Notes under the pieces: model-generated
Databases searched by the model: none
What the model was told of the DNA's origin: nothing
What the model saw: only the letters and a program-made list of their open reading frames with translations
Assembly (NCBI GenBank): GCA_036626215.1
Contig: JAZKSG010000028.1
Coordinates: 1 to 16,825, forward strand
DNA from: JAZKSG01 sp036626215
Lineage (GTDB): Archaea; Thermoplasmatota; E2; DHVEG-1
DNA: 16,825 bases
Direction: 5' to 3'
Shown: positions 1 through 8,099 of the stretch, piece after piece
Layout: every line of letters starts with the position of its first letter
Position numbering within the stretch: position 1 is the first letter of the stretch
Position numbers and translations under genes: made by a program

Positions 1-3000
1 TTCATGTGGATAGCTGTTTGCTCCAAATGGCATATGACCCGCTAGATTTGTTTCTTTGTCATAACTCATAGGTTGAACATCATCTCTACTCCAGTAGTTA
101 GCATCGCTATATTCAGTATTAGGCGCAAGAACTCTTAAATCGGGGTCACCAAAGTAGCAGACGTTTTCTGATTTATCCCACCACCACTGTGGCGGCTCTG
201 AAATATAAAGTATGCCAACATGACCCATTCCTTTCGCATATGCTTCACCGACAGTATCTCCAAGAGCTATATCTCGGGGTATGGTCGCCTCCCAGAAACT
301 ACTATACCAAGAGGTTGCCCAAGGGTCAATTATCTGAAAGTTGGAACCATGTCTAACCATGGTCAAATGTAGATATTTGTATGCGGGGAGACATGCAGCT
401 GTAATTAAACCACAGGAGTGAATATTTCCAAGAGAATCATCGATATCTACACCATTGTGTGCAACTGTTCCTAAAGTACTTAGAAACGATGAACCAACGA
501 TTCCATCATAGTAATCCTGGGTGTCTTTCAACCAGTCGGGTGATACAAGCCTTATCAAAGGAAGATTTGCAATTTTTGCGATAAAGTCCATAACAGGTTT
601 TTTAGCTGGTGCAAAATCCAAAGCAGTTCTTATAAGAAAATCCCAGTTTGGATTTCCTAAAAGCATAGGTATTATCCCATGTATCTCTGTTGTCATCGTA
701 TCGGGTTCTTCAGTTGAACCCAAATACCACTCATATCCACGCCAAGGATTGGATTCTTTTCTATGGAAAATTGAATCAGGGTCATGAAACTTAAATTCAC
801 CACCATTAGGACTGTTACCATGTGTGCCAACAGTCCATATAAGAGCTCCTGAATTCAAGTTTTCCATTGTAGGTTCGAAACTAGTAGAAAAAGCATTGCT
901 ATAACCACATTTACGCATATAATATGGAACACATTCAGTTTCACTCAAATCCGGCCAGAAGCTACCTGCTTCACCATCCCATGTTAAACCAACTTTGTCA
1001 TCGATAGGATGGAAAGTGTTTTCTACAGCAGGTGTCACACCGCTCGCTGCTTGATAGGTAAAACCCCAATATTTACTGGCTCTACTGTTAAAACGATGAA
1101 GGTAAACAGGCATAAAAGAATTCAACACAGGATACTTAAAACTCTCCTCCCCTGAAGGTCTAACTATTTTAAGTCTACCCAAGGGACCCCGTTCACTTTT
1201 ACTACCGTTAATAAGATCTACTCCATTTTGCCGGGTAGCTGGGTTTTCAAAAACCAACGCTGGATAAAACAAATCACGTGAAATCCAATAACTACAGTCC
1301 ATAGGGGAAAAAGTAAATCTCCCAGGGATAGCTTTTCCAACAAACATTCGATCCCATGATGCACCTATATCAAACTGACCGGCTACAGTTATAATTGATT
1401 CTTTTTGTCCTTTCTCATCGAAACCCTGTTCATCTATAAACTCGTAAACTCTTTTACCAGTGAGATACATCTCAGATACTTTAGGACTAGCGTAACCCTT
1501 TGCATGTCTATTCCAAAACTCTGTATGCCAAACTGCAGCTGAAGACAGAGAAGGATGATTGTCTGTGATGAACACTGGGCTTCCATGGTGAGCAGCTGTA
1601 TAGGCTGCTGGACCAAGATGTAATGCTCCTTTAAACTCTTTACCAGGTTTCATCTCAGCTACTTGCCAGCTTGTCCATGGATCAAGAGTGGAAAAAACAA
1701 TGTCATTGCTATCTGTCAATTTATCAATATCACTATATATATCTGAATAATCCACGTAGTTGTTTTTAACATCAGCAATATCGTTTATCTCGTTTCTAAC
1801 ATCATTTGATAGATGATCACCTAGATCAACTAGATGTATTTTTTTGACTCCAAGCTTGTAAAGAGTGTTTTTTGTTGACTCAGGAAGCTTTTTTGTTGAA
1901 GTATACAACAAAGGTGAATTTAGTTGACTAGCAAGAACTGCTCCCTCTGTAGCGCTAGTTAAAGAATCTCCTTCTTTTCTGGTTTTATTCTGCTCCCAAC
2001 TGTATGTTATTTCATAGTTGAATGTACCAGATACATCATTTGGAGTATAAACTACAAATTTATAGTTTTCATCTTCAAGACATTCACCGAGTTTACCGAG
2101 TTTTATTACTCCTCCATCGTCTTCAAGTATTTTTTCGCCGTTGGGACCTATTAACATAAATTTGAAATCTTCATTTGGGTGATCACATTCTAGAGTAAAT
2201 TTGGCGTTATGACAGCAAAAAGGAGGGCTGACTTCCAACGGTATTTCTGCCCCGGGATACATTTCAATGTCAACTTGATATTCTACATCTTTTACAAGAT
2301 TTGAAATGATATCTGACCATGTACCATATTTACCTGCGAAACCTTTTGTAGGTACATCTGTAATACCTATTCTCCATCTACCAGGTTTATAGACATAGGT
2401 TCTGGCGTAATCTTTATCCATACCGCTTTTAGCATTCCAAGCGTCAACAGCAGCAACCTGCATCCATTCATCATTATAGTCGCAATAAAGCTGTAAATCT
2501 TTATCTCCTGAAGGGATTGATATATTTATCAGGTTTTCAAGACCTAGACGCTGCAGTGAAAGTTGGAAATACACACAGGAATACCAAACTCTCGCCTGTA
2601 TATACTTATATCCTTCTGGTACAGTAAAACTCTCAAACTGTGGATTTAACTTATTTGTCTGAGTTACACTAAAATGTTTTTTTTGTACTTCTTTATCCAA
2701 TGTAAATTGACCTTGGATTTTTCCTTCTGTTGTATCAGATTTTGTTTTATAGTCATCAATAACCGATATTACTGCTTCATCGCTGTAAGAAAAATCCTGT
2801 AAAGCAAGATCAGAAGCAATATCATATGGATTGTCGCCCTCTATGACATTATGTTCTTTAGCATTCCATTGATCAACCTTGTTTTTAGGTACATTAACAG
2901 TCGTCATCTGATCCATTTGGCCGTTACAATACCCCATCCAGTCTTCCATAAAGTAATCTAATCCCTGTCTAGCGTTAAGGGATCTATCTTTATTCTCCTT

Positions 3001-3300
3001 AGCCTGGTAGCTATCTTTATAATACAACAATGGATGAGAATACAATTTGTTTTCATTTTTAAACACAGCAGAAGGAACACTTGCCATGTAGGCGTAATCA
3101 TCCAAATAACTGTTTTCATCATAATTCACCAAGGTTGCCTTTTTAACAGGGACAACAGGTAGGGATGAAGGACCTTTATCAAATCCATTTTCACCAAAAT
3201 TTTTTTCTGCCTGAGTCAACGGTATAAGAACGCCGACGGTCATCAAAACAGCTATAAGTAAAGCCAAAATTTGTTTTTTGTTTTTGAAATCACTAAACAT
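1..3300 (-). CDS. Exported gingipain-like (C25-type) surface protein, copy A, C-terminus off the window
   Basis: The frame is open from the ATG at 3300 to base 1 (1,100 codons, no stop), so this is an intact gene cut by the window edge, not a pseudogene. GGAGGT lies 8 nt before the ATG. Residues 1-31 form a signal peptide (positive start, hydrophobic core, TQA cleavage site). The mature part tracks the neighbouring paralogue almost end to end: a conserved N-terminal block (about 35-190), a divergent beta-rich middle, a CWB2-like segment, and a peptidase-like C-terminal half. His827 in a THG motif and Cys963 in HSCG are the candidate catalytic dyad, 136 residues apart. The end motif GDTVGEAYAKGM...CYFGDPDLRV resembles the C25 family end. 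By comparison with the paralogue about 35 residues, including the membrane anchor, are missing. Role inferred: extracellular cysteine peptidase. Family assignment is from motifs only. Confidence 0.75.
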   Translation of the reverse strand, partial: MFSDFKNKKQILALLIAVLMTVGVLIPLTQAEKNFGENGFDKGPSSLPVVPVKKATLVNYDENSYLDDYAYMASVPSAVFKNENKLYSHPLLYYKDSYQAKENKDRSLNARQGLDYFMEDWMGYCNGQMDQMTTVNVPKNKVDQWNAKEHNVIEGDNPYDIASDLALQDFSYSDEAVISVIDDYKTKSDTTEGKIQGQFTLDKEVQKKHFSVTQTNKLNPQFESFTVPEGYKYIQARVWYSCVYFQLSLQRLGLENLINISIPSGDKDLQLYCDYNDEWMQVAAVDAWNAKSGMDKDYARTYVYKPGRWRIGITDVPTKGFAGKYGTWSDIISNLVKDVEYQVDIEMYPGAEIPLEVSPPFCCHNAKFTLECDHPNEDFKFMLIGPNGEKILEDDGGVIKLGKLGECLEDENYKFVVYTPNDVSGTFNYEITYSWEQNKTRKEGDSLTSATEGAVLASQLNSPLLYTSTKKLPESTKNTLYKLGVKKIHLVDLGDHLSNDVRNEINDIADVKNNYVDYSDIYSDIDKLTDSNDIVFSTLDPWTSWQVAEMKPGKEFKGALHLGPAAYTAAHHGSPVFITDNHPSLSSAAVWHTEFWNRHAKGYASPKVSEMYLTGKRVYEFIDEQGFDEKGQKESIITVAGQFDIGASWDRMFVGKAIPGRFTFSPMDCSYWISRDLFYPALVFENPATRQNGVDLINGSKSERGPLGRLKIVRPSGEESFKYPVLNSFMPVYLHRFNSRASKYWGFTYQAASGVTPAVENTFHPIDDKVGLTWDGEAGSFWPDLSETECVPYYMRKCGYSNAFSTSFEPTMENLNSGALIWTVGTHGNSPNGGEFKFHDPDSIFHRKESNPWRGYEWYLGSTEEPDTMTTEIHGIIPMLLGNPNWDFLIRTALDFAPAKKPVMDFIAKIANLPLIRLVSPDWLKDTQDYYDGIVGSSFLSTLGTVAHNGVDIDDSLGNIHSCGLITAACLPAYKYLHLTMVRHGSNFQIIDPWATSWYSSFWEATIPRDIALGDTVGEAYAKGMGHVGILYISEPPQWWWDKSENVCYFGDPDLRVLAPNTEYSDANYWSRDDVQPMSYDKETNLAGHMPFGANSYPHE
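1819..1893. repeat. Near-identical block shared with 5530-5604
   Basis: This 75-bp stretch of copy A matches 5530-5604 of copy B at 72 positions. It encodes the CWB2-like KKLPESTKN.LYKLGV.KIH segment. The identity stops abruptly on both sides. Confidence 0.65.
2912..2989. repeat. Near-identical block shared with 6644-6721
   Basis: This 78-bp stretch of copy A matches 6644-6721 of copy B at 74 positions, including third codon positions. It encodes the conserved RSLNARQGLDYFMEDWM...YCNGQMDQ region. Adjacent sequence is far more diverged, which suggests local gene conversion. Confidence 0.65.
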
Positions 3301-3329
3301 ATTTTTTTACCTCCAAATCAAATATTTTT

Positions 3330-3379
3330 ATTGACTATTGTCAATAAATACTTATTGCATAATAAGTATATAAATGTTT
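3330..3379 (-). promoter_or_regulatory. Promoter and two inverted repeats upstream of copy A
   Basis: On the minus strand AAAC, one base, then TTTATATA (3374-3367) forms a BRE/TATA element. Two perfect inverted repeats lie just downstream: 9-bp arms ATACTTATT/AATAAGTAT with a 4-bp centre (3348-3369), overlapping the TATA box, and 6-bp arms ATTGAC/GTCAAT with a 4-bp centre (3330-3345). Transcription would start near 3345-3350, inside or between the repeats, so a bound regulator would most simply act as a repressor. The regulator is unknown. Confidence 0.6.
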
Positions 3380-3441
3380 ACATATAAAACTAATTGATAT
3401 ATTGTTTAAGATACAGAGATATCGCACATCACTCTTTATTT

Positions 3442-3459
3442 AAAGAAAAAAAGAAAAAA
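3442..3459 (-). terminator. T-tract after copy B
   Basis: Directly after the stop codon of the copy B gene the minus strand reads runs of six and seven T broken by a single C. This is a typical intrinsic archaeal termination signal and separates copy B from the promoter of copy A. Confidence 0.55.
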
Positions 3460-6400
3460 TTATTTTTTTCTTTTTATAACCACTACAGCAGCCGCTATAA
3501 CTGCAATCAAAGCCACTATTGAGATAACAATCCATAGAGGCTCTATCGGCTGCGGCTCACGTTCATGTGGATAGCTATCTGCTCCAAAAGGCATATGACC
3601 ATCGAAATTCATTTCAGAGTCATAACGGAGTGGACGTGTATCCTTTTTCTCCCAGTTGTTTGCATCGCTATACTCTGTACTTGGAACATAGACACGTAGA
3701 TCAGGATCGCCAAAATATACCACGTTTTCCCAGACATCCCACCACCATTGATCAGCAGAATACTCTGGGCCAACAGCTCTCATACCTTTTTCATATGCTT
3801 CACCAACAGTGTCACCAAGAGCAAAACGTTTTATCATCTGCTGCTGCCATATACCTGCCCAATCAGTAGTAGTCCATGGATCAATAACCTGATACGTGGT
3901 TCCATGTCTCATCCACGTCAGATGAAGATATGTATTTGCTGGAAGACATGAAATTGAATCTATTCCACAAGAATGAAGGTTGCCAACCTTATCATCAAAA
4001 GCTATTGAGTTATACCATTTCATTGTGTTATGTCCACTCATTGGTGAAATCGTTACTTTGCCATCTCCATCACGGAAATTCACGAAAGGCAGACCTTGTT
4101 CCATTGTTTTCAACGGTTGTTTCAATCTATCCCGGTATATCATAAAACCAGTAGCACCCCAAGGATCAAAAGGAATACCCAACTTATTTCTTAGTTTATT
4201 GATGTATATTAGCTGATAGTTTATATGACCGACATCAGGGTTTGCAGTGCTACCAACCTCGCTCAACAGATGCCATTTTATAAAACCATCTAGAAATGAT
4301 TCTGGTGGTTTCCAACCACTCATATCTACTTCATGTAACAGATAAGGCACCCATCGGATGAATTCTCTTATATTACCGGGGTTTAAAAGAATCCGGTCAT
4401 AAACCCGCCACGGGTTTTCCTCAGGAGTATACGGGTTGCCAGGATCCCAAAATGAAATTCTTCCACCCTTATCAAACATACCATGAGAGTTTACAAACCA
4501 AATCAAAACGCCTCTATTCAAGTTTTCAGTTACTTTCTCAAAATTAGTTGAAAAAACATTGTCATATCCAGCTTTCCTAGCATAAAAAGGTACCACTTCT
4601 GACTCGCTCATATCAGGATAATAAGCTGCAGATTTACCTGGAACAACTCCTTCATCAATCCGGTCATCAGAAGCCGTAACACCAGGAATTATTCCATCAG
4701 CACGCGTATATTTACAGTTGAAATGCTCAGCAGCCTCCATATTATATCTATAAGCATAAGTACAGTAGCTGTGCAAGGTAGGATTTGTAAATGTTTCCTC
4801 CTGAGAAGGACGCGTTGTAACAAGATTTATCCCCTTTGGTTCTTTAAACCTAGCGAGTAAACCCTTCAAAATTCCTCTTTGAACCTCGCTTTTACTACCA
4901 TTTATATATTTATTATCTTCTTTTAAAGCAGGATTTTCAAAAACCAACGCAGGATAAAACATATTCCTACAAATCGCATAGGCTGAATCAACTGGATGAC
5001 CCCAGAACCGGCCGGGTAAAGCAGCTCCGGTAAAGCAACGATCCCATGGTGTACCGATATCAAACTGACCTGCTACAGTTATAATTTTTTCTTGATCTGC
5101 CCAAGGCATATCTTCGTCTACATCACCGAATCCATAGTCTTCAAGAAAGTCATATACTATTCTACTTGTGTAAACCATGCTACCTGAAGATGGTTCAACA
5201 GTTCTTTTCACAGCATGTTTCTTCCACCAGTCGGTAGACCAAACACTAGCCTGAGAGAGACGTGGATGGTTTTCAATATACACTACTGGGCTTCCATGAT
5301 GAGCAGCTATATATGTTGCAGGGCCAACATGAAAACCTTGAGGATGCTCATCAGCTTCTTTTCTCTCAAAAACATACCAGTAACTCCACGGATCAATAGT
5401 TGTAAAGATAACATCTTTCTGACCGCTGATTTTTTCTATTGAGTCATATATCTCTTTTGGATCTGAAAATTCTGATTTTACCTCAGCGATAGAGTTAAGC
5501 TCATCTTTTACTTCATCAGAAAGCTCTCCACCTAGATCAACTAGATGTATTTTTTCGACTCCAAGCTTGTAAAGAGCATTTTTTGTTGACTCAGGAAGCT
5601 TTTTAGTAGACGTATATAACAAAGGAGAATTTGTCTGACTGGCTAACACTGCTCCGTTACTTGCAGATGAAAGACCGTTTACTTCATCTCTTGAAAAATT
5701 TTGACTCCAACTATATTCAACCGTGAAATCTATAGGGCGATCTACATCCTCTAAAGAAAAAACACATAAAGAATAACTTTCATCTTCTCTACATTCTCCA
5801 AGTCTATCAAAATTTAAAGTTACCTCGCTTTTCTCTCCACCAGTGTTTTCCTCATCCGATATACCTAGACATTTAGCTGCAGCGCCTTCAATTGAAACAG
5901 AAGATCCAATTTCTGTACCCTGGGGTCCAAGTAATGTAAATCCAAGATCTGTATCTCCTTCCCAATCTAGAGTGATTTCAACATCTCTACATCCAAAAGG
6001 AGCTTCTTCAAGCTTAACATTGGTTCCAGGCAATAATGCTATCCGGGCATCAATTTTGTTCTTACCTGAGAAAATTCCGGTTTCTTTTGTAGAGTCCTGA
6101 TAATACATTTCTTCCATTTTACCAACATCTTCATCCGCACCTTTCTTCTGGATTGCGCTAACACTAATCTCCCAGTCACCATAATTATGAATATATGAAG
6201 CTGCTATCTCATAATATGGATAAGGATCACTATATGCGCCAGCGGCCGCCTGAACCATACCTAGTTGACCATCATAAAGCTGCAAATCATAATCTACTTT
6301 TTCCTCCCAAGAAACCCTAGAAATAATATACTTATGATCATGATTATTTATCTCAAAAGATTTCCATGTTGCACCGAGACCAATATTAGGTTTTTCTATT

Positions 6401-7047
6401 TTGAAATCCCTATGTTCAATTTCAGATGATTTTAACGTTCCTTCAGTTACAAAACTCGACTTCTTCGCCGGTCTTAAATATTCAGGTTTTATAACAGATA
6501 CAACAGCCTCGTTGTTATAAGACCAGTCCTGTAGAGCAATTTCTGAGGCCATTTTATATGGATCGTCACCATCTATAGTTACTGTGTTTTTAGATTTCCA
6601 TTGACTGGTTTTTTCTTCTGCAACGTTTATCAAAGTTTTTTGGTCCATTTGCCCGTTACAATAACTCATCCAGTCTTCCATAAAGTAATCCAATCCCTGT
6701 CTAGCGTTAAGGGATCTATCTGCATCTTCTTCAACAGGGTACTCATCTTTGTAGAATAACAACGGATTAGAAACTAAACTATTTCCTTGTTTGAAAACGG
6801 TAGTTGGTACACTAGCCATATATGCGTAGTCGTCTATATAGCTCTCTCCGTCATAATTAACGAGGGTAGCTTTTTTTAAAGGAGCTACCTTTGTATATGA
6901 TGGTCCTTTTTCAAAACCAGAAACATTATTTGATTCGGTTGCAGCTCTCCCAGCTTGGGTGACAGGGATGAAAACACCTAGAGTCATTATTAACGCTATA
7001 CCTACGGCAATTAGGCCCTTGTTAGATATAAAAACAGATTTATTCAT
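3460..7047 (-). CDS. Exported, membrane-anchored gingipain-like (C25-type) surface protein, copy B
   Basis: A complete 1,195-residue protein. Residues 1-32 are a signal peptide; residues 1171-1190 are a membrane helix followed by KRKK, giving an outside-facing protein anchored at its C-terminus. Order: conserved N-terminal region (45-185), divergent region (190-330), beta-sandwich-like part (335-447), CWB2-like segment (465-515, with a second related stretch 575-600), then a peptidase-like region (650-1120). His855 in NSHG and Cys1027 in HSCG, both kept in the paralogue, are the likely dyad; Cys1034 is also conserved. GDTVGEAYEKGM and YFGDPDLRV near 1079-1119 resemble the end of C25 peptidases. 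The 172-residue gap between His and Cys is much larger than in classical gingipains, so activity is inferred. GGAGGC lies 11 nt before the ATG. A T-tract follows the stop. It lies 159 bp upstream of copy A and has its own promoter. Confidence 0.82.
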   Translation of the reverse strand: MNKSVFISNKGLIAVGIALIMTLGVFIPVTQAGRAATESNNVSGFEKGPSYTKVAPLKKATLVNYDGESYIDDYAYMASVPTTVFKQGNSLVSNPLLFYKDEYPVEEDADRSLNARQGLDYFMEDWMSYCNGQMDQKTLINVAEEKTSQWKSKNTVTIDGDDPYKMASEIALQDWSYNNEAVVSVIKPEYLRPAKKSSFVTEGTLKSSEIEHRDFKIEKPNIGLGATWKSFEINNHDHKYIISRVSWEEKVDYDLQLYDGQLGMVQAAAGAYSDPYPYYEIAASYIHNYGDWEISVSAIQKKGADEDVGKMEEMYYQDSTKETGIFSGKNKIDARIALLPGTNVKLEEAPFGCRDVEITLDWEGDTDLGFTLLGPQGTEIGSSVSIEGAAAKCLGISDEENTGGEKSEVTLNFDRLGECREDESYSLCVFSLEDVDRPIDFTVEYSWSQNFSRDEVNGLSSASNGAVLASQTNSPLLYTSTKKLPESTKNALYKLGVEKIHLVDLGGELSDEVKDELNSIAEVKSEFSDPKEIYDSIEKISGQKDVIFTTIDPWSYWYVFERKEADEHPQGFHVGPATYIAAHHGSPVVYIENHPRLSQASVWSTDWWKKHAVKRTVEPSSGSMVYTSRIVYDFLEDYGFGDVDEDMPWADQEKIITVAGQFDIGTPWDRCFTGAALPGRFWGHPVDSAYAICRNMFYPALVFENPALKEDNKYINGSKSEVQRGILKGLLARFKEPKGINLVTTRPSQEETFTNPTLHSYCTYAYRYNMEAAEHFNCKYTRADGIIPGVTASDDRIDEGVVPGKSAAYYPDMSESEVVPFYARKAGYDNVFSTNFEKVTENLNRGVLIWFVNSHGMFDKGGRISFWDPGNPYTPEENPWRVYDRILLNPGNIREFIRWVPYLLHEVDMSGWKPPESFLDGFIKWHLLSEVGSTANPDVGHINYQLIYINKLRNKLGIPFDPWGATGFMIYRDRLKQPLKTMEQGLPFVNFRDGDGKVTISPMSGHNTMKWYNSIAFDDKVGNLHSCGIDSISCLPANTYLHLTWMRHGTTYQVIDPWTTTDWAGIWQQQMIKRFALGDTVGEAYEKGMRAVGPEYSADQWWWDVWENVVYFGDPDLRVYVPSTEYSDANNWEKKDTRPLRYDSEMNFDGHMPFGADSYPHEREPQPIEPLWIVISIVALIAVIAAAVVVIKRKK

Positions 7048-7085
7048 ATGCTTTTTAAGCCTCCAATATCTTCTTTATTATATTT

Positions 7086-7141
7086 ATATACAAACATACA
7101 ATATAAATATTTCTATTATATGTATATAAAGGTTTGTATAT
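7086..7141 (-). promoter_or_regulatory. Promoter of copy B with a flanking inverted repeat
   Basis: The minus strand carries AAAC, one base, TTTATATA (7130-7123), then C, nearly identical to the element before copy A. A 10-bp perfect inverted repeat (ATATACAAAC at 7086-7095, GTTTGTATAT at 7132-7141) flanks the TATA box and the expected start site near 7103; one arm overlaps the BRE. A short AT-only palindrome lies at 7100-7111. The distance from TATA to ATG leaves a leader of about 55 nt. Confidence 0.5.
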
Positions 7142-7178
7142 TTAAGGATTTTGAAAATTGATAAAGAGAAAAATAATC

Positions 7179-7195
7179 AAAAAAAAAGAAAAAAA
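7179..7195 (-). terminator. T-tract downstream of the KaiC-like gene
   Basis: About 20 nt past the KaiC-like stop codon the minus strand has 15 T interrupted by one C, a likely intrinsic archaeal terminator. It makes read-through into the copy B gene unlikely. Confidence 0.5.
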
Positions 7196-7215
7196 TAATA
7201 TTTAATCCCTGAGTT

Positions 7216-7977
7216 TTATAGGAATTTTATTCCGCCTTCAGTGATTGTAATATCTTGAGGTTTAAGAGTATGATGGGTAGCTCTCATTTTACGGATAGTG
7301 AGTTTACGTCGATCCATCGCTGTATCAAGATCCATTTTAAGGATGCCGTCTACTAGGAATTCACTTATGCTGTCACGACTAAGACTACGACTACCTTCAG
7401 GTATTTCAGATGTAACCAATGAGGTGCAGTCGTCTTTACTGAGAATATTTATAATACGGCGGATATGCATACGGGTAGCTGCTGTCGAACCCGCAGGATA
7501 TTTTTGGTTATCAGTCGGCTGATTTTCAGATGGAATAATTTCGTGTACACCCTTAACCCATACCGGCATCTCAGAGACAGGAGTCAAAGAATCTAGAACC
7601 ACGCGACTGTAGTTACCAGTTTTGATTTCTTTTTCCATCTCTCTATGGATGTTTTCTTTGTCTAAATCTATATACATAAATTTTAGGTTATCATTTTTTA
7701 CAGCGGTTTGAAAGTCAAAACCTAGTTCTTCTGCCTGACGCATAATGTTTTTTATTCGTTCATCTGTTGAGAGATATAAACATTTCTCTCCGTTTTTAAC
7801 GCCTTCATCTATGTAATGAAAACACATTATGGTTTTACCTGATCCTGGTGTACCAGATACAAGTGTTATAGTGTGTTCCGGAAGGCCGCCGTCGATTAAA
7901 TCATCGAGACGATCTACACCAATAGATACTCTTTTTTTAGGAATCTCTGTTTCGCTAAAAGTAGTTGAATCATTCAT
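7216..7977 (-). CDS. KaiC/RadA-like single-domain ATPase
   Basis: A RecA-fold ATPase of the KaiC family, 253 residues from the chosen start. The N-terminal signature (IGVDRLDDLIDGGLP) leads into Walker A GTPGSGKT (residues 42-49). The STDE stretch (70-73) matches the catalytic-glutamate region, and the Walker B strand is RVVLDSL (125-131). There is one KaiC domain, as in many archaeal signalling or motility ATPases, and no partner domain. Start: an ATG at 7977 has GAGGAG 9 nt before it. An in-frame ATG at 8019 would add 14 residues but has no Shine-Dalgarno sequence and sits at the predicted transcription start, so it could only serve as a leaderless start. The gene diverges from the radical SAM gene. 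Its client pathway cannot be told from the neighbourhood. Confidence 0.85.
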   Translation of the reverse strand: MNDSTTFSETEIPKKRVSIGVDRLDDLIDGGLPEHTITLVSGTPGSGKTIMCFHYIDEGVKNGEKCLYLSTDERIKNIMRQAEELGFDFQTAVKNDNLKFMYIDLDKENIHREMEKEIKTGNYSRVVLDSLTPVSEMPVWVKGVHEIIPSENQPTDNQKYPAGSTAATRMHIRRIINILSKDDCTSLVTSEIPEGSRSLSRDSISEFLVDGILKMDLDTAMDRRKLTIRKMRATHHTLKPQDITITEGGIKFL

Positions 7978-8038
7978 CTTGTTCCACTCCTCTTTAAAAT
8001 TTACATCCTCATTAACCATAACAATAAACCCTTGCTTT

Positions 8039-8066
8039 CCATATATATTGAAACATTTTAAATATC
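8039..8066. promoter_or_regulatory. Back-to-back promoters of the KaiC-like and radical SAM genes
   Basis: ATATATAT at 8041-8048 fits a TATA box for the minus-strand KaiC-like gene, with a predicted start near 8018. TTTAAATA at 8057-8064 fits the plus-strand radical SAM gene, with a predicted start near 8087 and a leader of roughly 13 nt. The two boxes are only 8 bp apart, so simultaneous occupancy by TBP is doubtful. Confidence 0.45.
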
Positions 8067-8099
8067 TTTCCTAACATCCCAAAAAAAGTTAGAAGGGTT

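Noticed and set aside
521..787. Plus-strand open frames opposite the peptidase genes (for example 521-787, 3567-3869, 5843-6100)
   Set aside because: They are antisense to strongly conserved protein-coding frames and show no motifs, start signals or promoter.
1..3300. Possible pseudogene copy of the peptidase gene
   Set aside because: I read the minus frame codon by codon from 3300 to 1 and found no stop; it is simply truncated by the window edge.
7048..8099. Operon of the KaiC-like ATPase with the peptidase gene copy B
   Set aside because: A T-tract terminator and a separate TATA promoter lie between them.
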